From positions 1 through 64,000 of the forward strand of contig JBBSMQ010000018.1 of NCBI GenBank assembly GCA_038233075.1: a stretch of 64,000 bases of DNA, given 5' to 3'. The DNA is from Iamia sp038233075. Lineage in GTDB: Bacteria > Actinomycetota > Acidimicrobiia > Acidimicrobiales > Iamiaceae. This document shows positions 46,403 to 54,411 of the stretch, piece by piece (position 1 is the stretch's first letter; each line of letters starts with the position of its first letter). Made by a program: the position numbers and the translations under genes. The notes beneath the pieces are model-generated. The model had not been told where the DNA came from, did not search any database, and was given only the letters and a program-made list of their open reading frames with translations.

Positions 46403-47218
46403 ACCTCGCGGACGGCTGTGTCCACGTCGTCGCGTCGCTGCCCGCGGGCGCCGCGTTCGCCTTCGGCCCTCAGGAGGGCGCGACGGGCGGGATTCTCCAC
46501 GGCGAGGGCGTAGCGCTTGGCGCCGGCCAGCACGGAGGCCACGTAGTCGAGTGAGTGGTTGTAGGAGAAGTAGGCCCGGTTGAGACCGGGGTCGTCGGTC
46601 AGGGGCCCGCTGGCACACAGGTGCGCCGCCGCCTGCGCCGCGTCGTAGACGCACCGGCCTTGGCCTCGTCGTCGAAGGCCCCGGTGTCGAGGCCCTTCAG
46701 GGGGTCGACACCGGCGCCGCTCATGGACGACGAGGCCGCCACCTCCCGCAGGGACTCCGTCAGCTGACTCGCCTCCGCCTCGGCTGTCTCGGCCTCGGTC
46801 TGCGCCTGCTCGATGTGGGCGGTGAGGTCCTGCTCACGGGCGGTCAGGGCGAGGACCTGGGTGTCCTCGGCCACCTCGCGCCGGGCCGCCTCGGCCCCTC
46901 GGCGCGGGCCCTGTCGCGCGCGGCCGTGGCCGCGGCGTACCCGGGGCTCGAGACCGCCACCCCGGCCGGGGCGGGGGCGATGGTCGGGAGCGGGCCCAGC
47001 GGGGGCAGCTCGGGGTCGGCGGGCCCCGGCACCGGTGGCGGAGCCTGCTCGGTGATCGCACCGGACCCGGCGACCGCGGGCGAGGAAGGAAGGAGCCCCA
47101 GGGCCACGGCCACGCCGATGGCCACCAGGACCGTCGTGGACCGGGGCGCGCCCCGTCGCTCGGCTCGCAGGCGCGGTCGCAGCGGTGGGTGGGACACGGA
47201 CAGCATCGACTCCGTCAC
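46399..47218 (-). pseudogene. Secreted coiled-coil protein with a lytic-transglycosylase-like C-terminal lobe, two frameshifts
   Basis: Three consecutive frames give one sensible protein of about 273 residues. A signal peptide (TTVLVAIGVAVALGLL) and a Pro-rich linker come first. Then comes a coiled coil (REQDLTAHIEQAQTEAETAE), and last AAHLCASG plus AYFSYNHSLDYVASVLAGAK, the C-terminal half of SLT-type transglycosylases. The catalytic glutamate half is not visible. Frame changes fall near 46895-46898, in a four-base C run, and near 46650. Each fits loss of one base. The start is GTG. It may be a true gene with sequence errors. Confidence 0.6.
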
Positions 47219-47295
47219 ATCGGCTGGCGGACCCTTGGTGTCAGGCCCAGGAACCGGGGCGACCGGCGACGTCCCCGCACGGTCGGAGCTGACCG

Positions 47296-47301
47296 TAGCC
47301 T
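47296..47301 (+). promoter_or_regulatory. Leaderless -10 box (TAGCCT) of the crotonase gene
   Basis: TAGCCT lies six bases before the GTG at 47308. Confidence 0.5.
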
Positions 47302-47307
47302 TTCGCC

Positions 47308-48180
47308 GTGACCTCCTGTCCCACGACCTCCTCTCCCGTCACCTCCTCGATCGATGCCGAGCGCGTGACCGTCACCGTCTCCGACGGCGTGGCCCAGGTC
47401 CGCCTGGCCCGCCCGGCCAAGATGAACGCGCTCGACACCCGCATGTTCCGCGCCATCGTCGACGCCGGCGATGCGGTGGCTGCCGACCGCCAGGTGCGGG
47501 CCGTCGTGCTCTCGGGGGAGGGGAGGTCGTTCTGCGCCGGGCTCGACCTGTCGTCGTTCGCGGCGATGGCCAGCGGTGGCTCCGACGGAGGGGCCGGACC
47601 GATCGACGCAGGATCGTCGATCGTCGACCGGCTGCCGGGCCGGCCCTCGAACCTGTTCCAGGAGGTCGCCCATGTCTGGCACGCGCTCCCGGTGCCGGTG
47701 GTCGCTGCCCTCCACGGCCACGTGCTCGGCGGCGGCTTGCAGATCGCCCTCGGCGCCGACATCCGCCTGGCCGCGCCCGATGCCGCCCTCTCGGTGATGG
47801 AGGTCCGGTGGGGCCTGCTGCCCGACATGACCGGCCCCCAGGCCCTGGTCCGCCTGGTGGGCCTGGACGTGGCCAAGGAGCTGGTGTTCACCGGCCGCAA
47901 GGTGTCAGGTCGCGACGCCCACCAGCTCGGGCTGGTGACCCAGCTGGCCGACGACCCGTGGGAGTCCGCGACCGCGCTCGCGACCGAGATCGCCGGACGC
48001 AACCCCGAGGCCGTGCAGGGCGCCAAGGCCCTCCTGAACGCAGCCGGCACCCGGCCCCTCGAGGAGTCGCTGATCGACGAGTCCCGCCGCATGGAGCGCC
48101 TCATCGGCAGCCCCAACCAGGTCGAGGCCGTGACCGCGGAGATGGAGGGGCGGGCCCCCGTGTTCGACGACGGTGCCTGA
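47308..48180 (+). CDS. Enoyl-CoA hydratase/isomerase family (crotonase) protein
   Basis: 290 residues. The oxyanion-hole motif SFCAGLDLSSF is near 73-83 and HGHVLGGGLQIALGADIRLA near 135-154. The position of the first catalytic glutamate of true hydratases is not occupied as usual (LGGGLQIALGAD), while ALSVMEVRWGLLPDM carries a glutamate at the second. So the exact reaction (hydration, isomerisation or other) is unclear. The FAD oxidoreductase gene starts eight bases before its stop. Confidence 0.9.
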   Translation: MTSCPTTSSPVTSSIDAERVTVTVSDGVAQVRLARPAKMNALDTRMFRAIVDAGDAVAADRQVRAVVLSGEGRSFCAGLDLSSFAAMASGGSDGGAGPIDAGSSIVDRLPGRPSNLFQEVAHVWHALPVPVVAALHGHVLGGGLQIALGADIRLAAPDAALSVMEVRWGLLPDMTGPQALVRLVGLDVAKELVFTGRKVSGRDAHQLGLVTQLADDPWESATALATEIAGRNPEAVQGAKALLNAAGTRPLEESLIDESRRMERLIGSPNQVEAVTAEMEGRAPVFDDGA

Positions 48181-49546
48181 CGCGCCCACCCTCGACCCCC
48201 GTCTCCTCCGGCACCTGGCCCAGGTCGTGGGGGACCCCCACGTCGTCACCGACGCCGAGGTCACCGCCGGGGCCGCGGTCGACTGGACGGGCCGCTTCCG
48301 TGGCGCCACCCCCGCGGTGGTGCGACCCGGCACCGCGGCCGAGGTGGTCGGGGTCATCGGGATCTGCGCCGATGCCGGTGTCGCCCTCGTGCCCCAGGGC
48401 GGCAACACTGGTCTGGTCGGCGGCTCGGTGCCCCTCGCCGGGGAGGTCGTGCTGTCCACCGCCCGCTTCGTCGGCGTCACCGATGTCGACGCCGACGGCG
48501 GGCATCTCACCGCGGCGGCGGGGACGTCGATCGCCGCGGTCCAGGCCGCCGCGGCCGAGGCCGGCTGGGCCTACGGCGTCGACTGGGCCGCCCGGGACAC
48601 CGCCACGGTCGGAGGTGGCATCGCCACCGACGCCGGCGGGCTCCACGTCGTCGCCCACGGGTCGACGCGCGCCCAGCTCCTCGGTGTCGAGGCGGTGGTC
48701 GGCAGCGGCGCGGTCCTGGAGGACCTGGGTCGTCTCGAGAAGGACGCCACCGGGTACGACCTGTCGGGCCTGCTGTGCGGCAGCGAGGGCACCCTCGGCG
48801 TCGTCACCGCGGCCCGGCTCCGACTGGTGCCCGCCCTCCCCGATCGGGCACTGGCCGCCCTCGGGTTCGCCTCCTGGGCCGACGCCGTGGTCGCCGTCGG
48901 GCTCCTGCGACGAGGTTTGCCCGGCCTGACGGCGGCCGAGGCCCACGGGGCTGCGGAGGCGGATCTGGTGGCCGGTCACCTCGGCGTCACGACCGCCCTC
49001 GACCCCCCACCGGCGGTCACCCTGCTGGCGGAGTGTGCCGGCCACGGGGATCAGGTCGACCGTCTGGGGGAGGCGGTGGCCGGTCTCGAGGGGGTGACGG
49101 GCGCGGCGGTGGCCGCGGACGGTGCTCGCCGGGCTGCCCTGTGGCGCCACCGAGAGGCGATGACCGAGGCCATCGCCACCCTCGGCTCGCCCCACAAGAT
49201 GGACATCTCGTTGCCGGCCGAGGCCCTGGCCGACTTCGCCGAGGAGGTCGGCGGGCGGATCGCCGCGGCGGCCCCGACGGCCCGCACCTGGCTCTTCGGC
49301 CACCTGGGCGACGGCAACCTCCACGTCAACGTGACCGGTGTGGCCCCCGACGACGACGCGGTCGACGACGTCGTGCTGGGGCTGGTGCTGGAGCGGGGCG
49401 GCAGCGTGAGCGCCGAGCACGGCGTGGGCACGGTGAAGCGCCGGTGGGCCGCCCGCCAGCGGGGCGCCGCAGCGATGGAGGCCATGCGGAGCGTGAAGGC
49501 CGCGCTCGACCCGGCGGGGGTGATGAACCCCAACGTGCTGCTGTGA
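48173..49546 (+). CDS. FAD-linked oxidase of the GlcD/D-lactate dehydrogenase family
   Basis: 457 residues. The PCMH-type FAD domain has VALVPQGGNTGLVGGSVP at about 70-87 and TATVGGGIATDAGG. The C-terminal substrate domain has FGHLGDGNLHVNV, with the histidines that bind the 2-hydroxy acid and metal, and SAEHGVGTVKRRW. It oxidises a 2-hydroxy acid (lactate, glycolate or 2-hydroxyglutarate type) to the keto acid. The GTG start overlaps the crotonase gene by eight bases, so the two are co-transcribed. Confidence 0.92.
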   Translation: MPDAPTLDPRLLRHLAQVVGDPHVVTDAEVTAGAAVDWTGRFRGATPAVVRPGTAAEVVGVIGICADAGVALVPQGGNTGLVGGSVPLAGEVVLSTARFVGVTDVDADGGHLTAAAGTSIAAVQAAAAEAGWAYGVDWAARDTATVGGGIATDAGGLHVVAHGSTRAQLLGVEAVVGSGAVLEDLGRLEKDATGYDLSGLLCGSEGTLGVVTAARLRLVPALPDRALAALGFASWADAVVAVGLLRRGLPGLTAAEAHGAAEADLVAGHLGVTTALDPPPAVTLLAECAGHGDQVDRLGEAVAGLEGVTGAAVAADGARRAALWRHREAMTEAIATLGSPHKMDISLPAEALADFAEEVGGRIAAAAPTARTWLFGHLGDGNLHVNVTGVAPDDDAVDDVVLGLVLERGGSVSAEHGVGTVKRRWAARQRGAAAMEAMRSVKAALDPAGVMNPNVLL

Positions 49547-49592
49547 GAGCCCTCGCCCGCTCCCGGCGAGGCCGGCCATCCGGGAGGACGTT

Positions 49593-49604
49593 CGTCACCT
49601 GACG
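49593..49604. promoter_or_regulatory. CGTCA-NN-TGACG palindrome
   Basis: CGTCACCTGACG is a perfect 5-2-5 dyad upstream of the phosphatase gene. Its half-sites match the core of the dyad at 45159-45170. Confidence 0.35.
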
Positions 49605-49609
49605 GGCGG

Positions 49610-49641
49610 CGCTCCGGGTGTGAGGCCGGTCACCCGGAGCG
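49610..49641. terminator. Hairpin after the FAD oxidase gene
   Basis: A perfect 11-base inverted repeat (CGCTCCGGGTG at 49610-49620, CACCCGGAGCG at 49631-49641) with a ten-base loop. No T-run. Likely a terminator, though it lies between two operator-like palindromes and could be regulatory. Confidence 0.55.
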
Positions 49642-49646
49642 ACGCT

Positions 49647-49658
49647 TGTCACATGACG
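49647..49658. promoter_or_regulatory. Second CGTCA-type palindrome before the phosphatase gene
   Basis: TGTCACATGACG matches the dyad with one mismatch. The 12 bases TCACATGACGTC (49649-49660) are identical to the minus strand of the ABC-importer operator. Confidence 0.4.
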
Positions 49659-49694
49659 TCACCCGAACGTCGGTTGGCTGACACACGTCCCAGG

Positions 49695-49700
49695 TATCCT
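49695..49700 (+). promoter_or_regulatory. Possible -10 box of the phosphatase gene
   Basis: TATCCT, with TTGGCT 15 bases upstream as a weak -35. It would leave a leader of roughly 35-40 bases. Confidence 0.35.
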
Positions 49701-49743
49701 CACGGGACCGCTGGCGGCCTCCGCGCAACGGACCCACACCCTC

Positions 49744-50823
49744 ATGGTCACCCCTGTCCTCATCCTGACCTCCCTCGCCTGCGGCGTCGCCACCTTCGTC
49801 TGGGGCCGGTCCGCCCGGCGGCTGGGTCGCGTCTACCGCCGTGTGGCCACGGAGCGGGGCCCGATGTCCGACCCCGTCGTGCTGGCTCGGTCCGCCTACC
49901 GCAAGGACGTCCACACCACCATGCTCTACGCCGTGCTCTGCGGGGCGTGTGCGGCCATGGCCGCCGCCTCCTCGGCGAGCGTGGAGCTGTTCCTCGGCCT
50001 CATCCTCGTGCCGGTGGCCGTCTCGGTCGTCTCCGCCGGCGACTTCGTGCGCGAGTCGCGTCTGGCCGACGAGCGCTACGACATCGAGCGTCGAGCCGAG
50101 GAGGTCCTCAGCCAGGATCAGCTCGCGCCCCAGCGGTGGGCGGCCCGGCTCGCGCCCGAGGTCCTCCCCACCCTGCCCGGCTTCGAGATCGGGAGGGTCT
50201 ACAAGGCCGGCTCGGGGGTCATGGCCGGCGACTTCTTCGATGTCTACGATCTCGATCGGGGCCGGGTGGCGGCGGTCATCGGCGATGTCACCGGCCACGG
50301 CATCGAGCCCTCCATCACCGCCTTGCAGGCCAAGTACCTGCTGCGCGTCCTCCTGCGCCAGTACCGCGACCCGGCCCAGGCGGTGGAGGAGCTCAACGAC
50401 CGCATGTCGGCCCTCGAGCGCCTCGAGGAGTTCATCTCCCTGTGCGTGGTCGTCTTCGACACCGAGGCCGAGACGGTGCGCTGGGCCTCGGCCGGGCATC
50501 CCACCGCATGGCTCTGGCACGACCGTGAGGTCCGCCCGCTGCGCCACACCGGGCCCCTGCTCATGCTCGACCCCGAGGGCGCGTTCACCAGCCGGGAGAT
50601 CCCGTTGTCCAAGGGCGATCTCGTGCTCCTCTACACCGACGGCCTGGCCGAGGCCCGCAGCGGTGATGAGATGTTCGGCGAGGAGCGCATCGGCAACGTG
50701 CTGCGCCGCGACCCGGGGGTGCCACCCGAGGTGCTGTGCAAGTCGCTCCTGGAGGCGGCCAAGGACTTCGCCACCAGCCCCATCACCGACGACACCGCCA
50801 TCCTCGCCATCCGCCGGGTCTGA
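49744..50823 (+). CDS. Membrane PP2C/SpoIIE-type serine phosphatase
   Basis: 359 residues. Helix 1 lies near 2-20 and a hydrophobic pair at 57-95, so the protein is membrane-anchored. The phosphatase domain has SGVMAGDFFDVYDLDRG, AAVIGDVTGHG, ASAGHPTAWL, LLYTDGLAEA and TDDTAILAI, holding all metal-binding aspartates. Such enzymes dephosphorylate anti-sigma-factor antagonists in partner-switching modules. No anti-sigma gene is in this window, so its partner lies elsewhere. Two palindromes upstream suggest control by a DNA-binding regulator. Confidence 0.92.
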   Translation: MVTPVLILTSLACGVATFVWGRSARRLGRVYRRVATERGPMSDPVVLARSAYRKDVHTTMLYAVLCGACAAMAAASSASVELFLGLILVPVAVSVVSAGDFVRESRLADERYDIERRAEEVLSQDQLAPQRWAARLAPEVLPTLPGFEIGRVYKAGSGVMAGDFFDVYDLDRGRVAAVIGDVTGHGIEPSITALQAKYLLRVLLRQYRDPAQAVEELNDRMSALERLEEFISLCVVVFDTEAETVRWASAGHPTAWLWHDREVRPLRHTGPLLMLDPEGAFTSREIPLSKGDLVLLYTDGLAEARSGDEMFGEERIGNVLRRDPGVPPEVLCKSLLEAAKDFATSPITDDTAILAIRRV

Positions 50824-50881
50824 TCGGCCGCTCCGGTCGATAGGGGCCGGCCCTCAACCTCGGCGACCGGGGGAGAGCCCG

Positions 50882-50887
50882 TAGGAT
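50882..50887 (+). promoter_or_regulatory. Leaderless -10 box (TAGGAT) of the acyl-CoA carboxylase gene
   Basis: TAGGAT lies six bases before the ATG at 50894. Confidence 0.5.
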
Positions 50888-50893
50888 CCGGCC

Positions 50894-52459
50894 ATGGCCG
50901 AACCCTCCTCGCCCCTGTCGGCCGACGGCGAGCCGTCGACGGCCGACCGGGTGGCGGCGGCCGGCGAGCGGGCCCTCGCCGGAAACCTGGCCAAGGTGGG
51001 CGACAAGCTGGAGCGCCAGGGCAAGCTGTTCGTCCGCGATCGCCTCGACCTGCTGCTCGACCCCGGCACCTTCGTGGAGGACGCCCTGCTGGCCAACGCC
51101 GCGGCCGACGACCTGCCTGCCGACGGGGTGGTCACCGGCACCGGCCTGGTCGACGGTCGCCGGGTGTGCGTGGTGGCCAACGACCCCACCGTGAAGGCCG
51201 GGTCCTGGGGGGCCCGGACCGTCGAGAAGATCATCCGGGCCACCGAGCTGGCCCTGCGCCAGGAGCTGCCCATCTTCTGGCTCGTCGACTCGGCCGGCGC
51301 CCGCATCACCGACCAGGTGCAGCTGTTCCCGGGCCGCCGGGGCGCAGGACGGATCTTCTACAACCAGATCAAGCTGTCGGGGAAGGTCCCCCAGATCTGC
51401 TGCCTGTTCGGACCGTCGGCCGCCGGCGGCGCCTACATCCCCAGCTTCTGCGACATCGTCATCATGGTCGAGGGAAACGCCTCCATGTACCTGGGCTCGC
51501 CGCGCATGGCCGAGATGGTGGTGGGGGAGAAGGCCACCCTGGAGGAGACCGGCGGGGCCCGCATGCACGCCACCGTTTCCGGCTGCGGCGACAACCTGGC
51601 CGTCGACGATGCCGACGCGCTCGACCAGGCCCGAGCCTGGTTCACCTACTTCCCCGGCTCCTGGCGCGACCAGCCGCCCCGCTACCGGCCCCAGCCTCCC
51701 CTCACCCCGCTCGCCACCGGGATGGTGCCCGAGGACGAGCGGGCCGGCTACGACGTCCACGCCGTCATCGACGGGCTGGTCGACGCCGAGAGCTTCTTCG
51801 AGCTGAAGCCGCTGTTCGCACCCGAGCTGGTCGTGGGCCTGGCGCTGCTCGACGGCCGGCCCGTCGGCATAGTGGCCAACAACCCAGCCCAGAAGGGTGG
51901 GGTCCTGTTCGTCGACTCGGCCGACAAGGCGGCGCGCTTCGTGTGGTGCTGCGACGCCTTCAACATCCCGCTGGTGTTCCTGGCCGACGTGCCCGGGTTC
52001 ATGATCGGCACCCAGGTTGAGGCCCAGGGCATCATCCGCCACGGGGCCAAGATGGTCACCGCCATCTCCGAGGCCACCGTGGCCAAGGTGTGCGTCGTGC
52101 TCCGCAAGGCCTACGGCGACGGGCTCTACGCCATGTCGGGCCCGGCCTTCGAGCCCGAGGCCACCCTGGCCCTGCCGACGGCCAAGATCGCGGTGATGGG
52201 CCCGGAGGCTGCGGTCAACGCCGTGTACGCCAACAAGATCGCCCAGATCGACGACCTCGACGAGCGCCAGGCCTTCATCGACGAGCAGCGGACGCTCTAC
52301 GAGGCCGACGTCGACCTCCTGCGCCTCGCCTCCGAGCTGGTCATCGACGCCGTGGTCGAGCCGGAGGCCCTGCGCGACGAGATCGTCTCTCGCCTGGAGC
52401 GGGGCGAGGGCAAGGACCGGGCGTTCTCCGACCGCCGCCACGGCGTCCCCCCCGTGTGA
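50894..52459 (+). CDS. Acyl-CoA carboxylase, carboxyltransferase (beta) subunit
   Basis: 521 residues with both crotonase-like halves of the carboxyltransferase. LFGPSAAGGAYIPSFCD near 174-190 forms the acyl-CoA oxyanion hole and ADVPGFMIGTQVE near 363-375 the biotin-side one. It transfers CO2 from carboxybiotin to an acyl-CoA. RRGAGRIFYNQIKLSG places it with methylcrotonyl-CoA-type beta subunits. No biotin-carrying alpha subunit is nearby. The stop overlaps the HMG-CoA-lyase-like start by one base, which supports a leucine-catabolic role. Confidence 0.93.
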   Translation: MAEPSSPLSADGEPSTADRVAAAGERALAGNLAKVGDKLERQGKLFVRDRLDLLLDPGTFVEDALLANAAADDLPADGVVTGTGLVDGRRVCVVANDPTVKAGSWGARTVEKIIRATELALRQELPIFWLVDSAGARITDQVQLFPGRRGAGRIFYNQIKLSGKVPQICCLFGPSAAGGAYIPSFCDIVIMVEGNASMYLGSPRMAEMVVGEKATLEETGGARMHATVSGCGDNLAVDDADALDQARAWFTYFPGSWRDQPPRYRPQPPLTPLATGMVPEDERAGYDVHAVIDGLVDAESFFELKPLFAPELVVGLALLDGRPVGIVANNPAQKGGVLFVDSADKAARFVWCCDAFNIPLVFLADVPGFMIGTQVEAQGIIRHGAKMVTAISEATVAKVCVVLRKAYGDGLYAMSGPAFEPEATLALPTAKIAVMGPEAAVNAVYANKIAQIDDLDERQAFIDEQRTLYEADVDLLRLASELVIDAVVEPEALRDEIVSRLERGEGKDRAFSDRRHGVPPV

Positions 52460-53370
52460 TGGTGGCCATCCTCCCGACCCACGCGACGATCCGCGACGTG
52501 GGTCCCCGCGACGGGCTCCAGCCCGAGGAGCCGGTGGCGGTGGCGGACCGGATCGCCCTGGTCGAGGCGCTGGTCGTCGCCGGCGTCACCCGGGTGGAGG
52601 TGGCGGCCTTCGTCTCGCCCCGGGCGGTGCCCGCCATGGCCGGTGCCGCCGAGGTGGTCGCCGGCATCGACCGACGCCCGGATGTCACCTACGCGGCCCT
52701 CGTGCCCAACGCCCGGGGAGCAGAGATGGCCCTGGACGCAGGCGTCGACCAGCTGACCGTCACCGTCTCCGCATCGGAGGTCTACAACCAGCGCAACGTC
52801 CGCATGAGCACCGACGAGTCGGTGGCGGCGGTGGCCGACATCTGCGCGTTGGCCGACGAGGCGCGGGTAGCCGTCGACGCCGTGGTCTCGTGTGCGTTCG
52901 GATCACCGTACGAGGGCGAGATCGACCCGGCCGAGGTGGCCGCCCTGGCCGACCGCCTGGCCGATGCCGGTACGGCGGCGCGCACCTACGCCGACACCAC
53001 CGGCATGGCCACGCCCCGGCGAGTCGAGGAGCTCCTCGACAGCCTGGGGTCGGTCCAGGAGGTGGGGCTGCACCTGCACGACACTCGGGGCACCGCGCTG
53101 GTCAACGCCTACGCCGCTCTCGCCTTGGGGGTGACCCGGTTCGACACCGCCGTCGGTGGGCTCGGAGGCTCGCCCTTCGCCCACGGGGCCGGCGGCAACC
53201 TGGCCACCGAGGAGCTCGTCGCCCTGCTCGACGACCTCGGCGTGCACACCGGCATCGACGTCGACACCCTGGCCGCGACGGCGCTGATGGTCGAGGGCCT
53301 CGTCGGCCGACCGGTACCGAGCGGCGTTGCCCACGCCGGGCCCCGCGACCGGCGGGCGTCGACGAGCTGA
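52459..53370 (+). CDS. HMG-CoA lyase-like TIM-barrel protein
   Basis: 303 residues. IRDVGPRDGLQPEEP at the N-terminus, VEVAAFVSPRAVPAM, and LHLHDTRGTALVNAYAAL with the metal-binding histidines identify the DRE-TIM HMG-CoA lyase group. The family would cleave HMG-CoA to acetyl-CoA and acetoacetate. The conserved loop normally reads GLGGCP; here it is GLGGSP, so the catalytic cysteine is a serine. Its exact activity is therefore open. Co-translated with the carboxylase (TGATG). Confidence 0.88.
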   Translation: MVAILPTHATIRDVGPRDGLQPEEPVAVADRIALVEALVVAGVTRVEVAAFVSPRAVPAMAGAAEVVAGIDRRPDVTYAALVPNARGAEMALDAGVDQLTVTVSASEVYNQRNVRMSTDESVAAVADICALADEARVAVDAVVSCAFGSPYEGEIDPAEVAALADRLADAGTAARTYADTTGMATPRRVEELLDSLGSVQEVGLHLHDTRGTALVNAYAALALGVTRFDTAVGGLGGSPFAHGAGGNLATEELVALLDDLGVHTGIDVDTLAATALMVEGLVGRPVPSGVAHAGPRDRRASTS

Positions 53371-53416
53371 CCACCCGCTTGGCCCCGGGGCCTTCGCCTG
53401 GGGCAGGGTGTCGCCG

Positions 53417-53644
53417 ATGCCCTGGTGCGACGGCTGTGACCGCTTCTACAAGCCCGGTTCCCTGGCCCCCGACGGCACGTGTGTCCAGTGCGGGGAGTTC
53501 ATCGCCCGCCCCCAGGACGAGCCCGACGAGGAGGCGAGCAAGCGAGCGCCGTGGCACTTCTACGCCCTCATCATCGCCGTGGTCGTGTACCTGGGCTGGC
53601 GCCTCGTCCAGGGCATCGCCTGGGTCGTTCACCGCTACCTCTGA
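53417..53644 (+). CDS. Small zinc-ribbon protein with a C-terminal membrane helix
   Basis: 75 residues. Two cysteine pairs (CDGC and CVQC, about 17 residues apart) form a probable zinc ribbon, and FYALIIAVVVYLGWRLV is a single membrane helix near the C-terminus. No family recognised. The ATG was chosen because the zinc ribbon starts right after it. A CAGGGT sequence lies seven bases upstream in the leaderless position. It probably stands apart from the HMG-CoA-lyase-like gene 46 bases away. Confidence 0.7.
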   Translation: MPWCDGCDRFYKPGSLAPDGTCVQCGEFIARPQDEPDEEASKRAPWHFYALIIAVVVYLGWRLVQGIAWVVHRYL

Positions 53645-53763
53645 TTCTGACGCGGGAGAGCGCCATCCGTGTCGCAACCCCGCGTCAGAACGGATCAGGG
53701 TCTGAGGTTCCCATGCGCTGCGAGCAGGTGGTGAGCAGGTTCGATGGGCATGCCGCCGGCGCG

Positions 53764-53769
53764 TAAGGT
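53764..53769 (+). promoter_or_regulatory. -10 box (TAAGGT) of the tRNA-Pro gene
   Basis: TAAGGT ends 11 bases before the tRNA. TTCGAT about 18 bases upstream may serve as a weak -35. Confidence 0.45.
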
Positions 53770-53780
53770 GGTCGCTCCCA

Positions 53781-53858
53781 CGGGCTGTGGCGCAGCTTGG
53801 TTAGCGCGCTTGACTGGGGGTCAAGAGGTCGGGAGTTCGAATCTCCCCAGCCCGACCA
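53781..53858 (+). tRNA. tRNA-Pro (anticodon GGG)
   Basis: A full cloverleaf is readable: acceptor CGGGCTG pairs with CAGCCCG, D-stem GCGC/GCGC, anticodon stem CTTGA/TCAAG around CTGGGGG (anticodon GGG), T-arm GGGAG-TTCGAAT-CTCCC. Discriminator A at 53855 and an encoded CCA at 53856-53858. It reads CCC proline codons, frequent in this genome. Confidence 0.97.
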
Positions 53859-53873
53859 ACGAAACCGCAGGTC

Positions 53874-53899
53874 AGAGCCGGTCCGCAAGGGCCGGCTCT
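53874..53899 (+). terminator. Terminator of tRNA-Pro
   Basis: An 11-base stem (AGAGCCGGTCC with GGGCCGGCTCT, one G-U pair) closes a GCAA tetraloop. A short pyrimidine-rich TCTGCTTCCTG follows. Confidence 0.7.
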
Positions 53900-54018
53900 T
53901 CTGCTTCCTGAGGCCAGGTGACCAACGGGGTGACCAACCGGCGTGCCACTCCCCGATCACCCCCGAAGCGAGGAAGCGGTCCAAGGCGGACTGCCGGCGC
54001 TGGGAGCGGTTCTGGTCG

Positions 54019-54249
54019 ATGGAGCTGTGGCAGGTCGAGATCAACGTCGGTGAACAGCTCATCCGGGCCCACCCGGTCCGCCACCACCGCACCCGCGAGC
54101 ACGGCGTCTTGGCCAACCCCGGCGGCCGGCCCCACCGCACCAACGCCCACGAACCCACGCCCGAGTGGATCACAACCACCGGAGCCAGAACGTCACACGG
54201 GTACTGGGACTTGACAACGTCCCTTCCAACCCAGGAACAAAGACAGTGA
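54019..54249 (+). CDS. Hypothetical ORF or gene fragment after tRNA-Pro
   Basis: 76 residues. From about 54019 to 54165 the third codon positions are nearly all G/C, as in real genes here. After that they are not. The product (beginning MELWQVEINVGEQLIRAHP) matches no family known to me. It could be the scar of an inserted element. Confidence 0.3.
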   Translation: MELWQVEINVGEQLIRAHPVRHHRTREHGVLANPGGRPHRTNAHEPTPEWITTTGARTSHGYWDLTTSLPTQEQRQ

Positions 54250-54370
54250 CCAGCGGAGACCAATGGCCCGCCCAGAGGGGAGACCTGCGAGAGAGGTCCC
54301 GCGTCGACCGGGGCCGACGGCGGTGGCATACTGACCTGCCGTCTGCCGCTTCGTGGCGCGGTCGTGGTCG

Positions 54371-54376
54371 TACTGT
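54371..54376 (+). promoter_or_regulatory. Possible -10 box of the GT2 gene
   Basis: TACTGT, about 36 bases before the ATG at 54412. Unlike the leaderless genes, this one has a ribosome-binding site. Confidence 0.35.
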
Positions 54377-54411
54377 CGGTGGGTCCGGCGGGCGGCGAGC
54401 GAGGAGTGCGG

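Larger units (their letters stand above)
53900..54411. other. Gap downstream of tRNA-Pro with no secure gene
   Basis: It holds a direct repeat of GGTGACCAAC near 53917-53939, a possible fragment ORF (54019-54249), a stretch of relatively lower GC around 54165-54260 and a TACTGT box near 54371. Antisense frames across the tRNA give the well-known spurious GDSNSRP-type translation. No integrase or second copy of the tRNA end was found. Confidence 0.4.
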
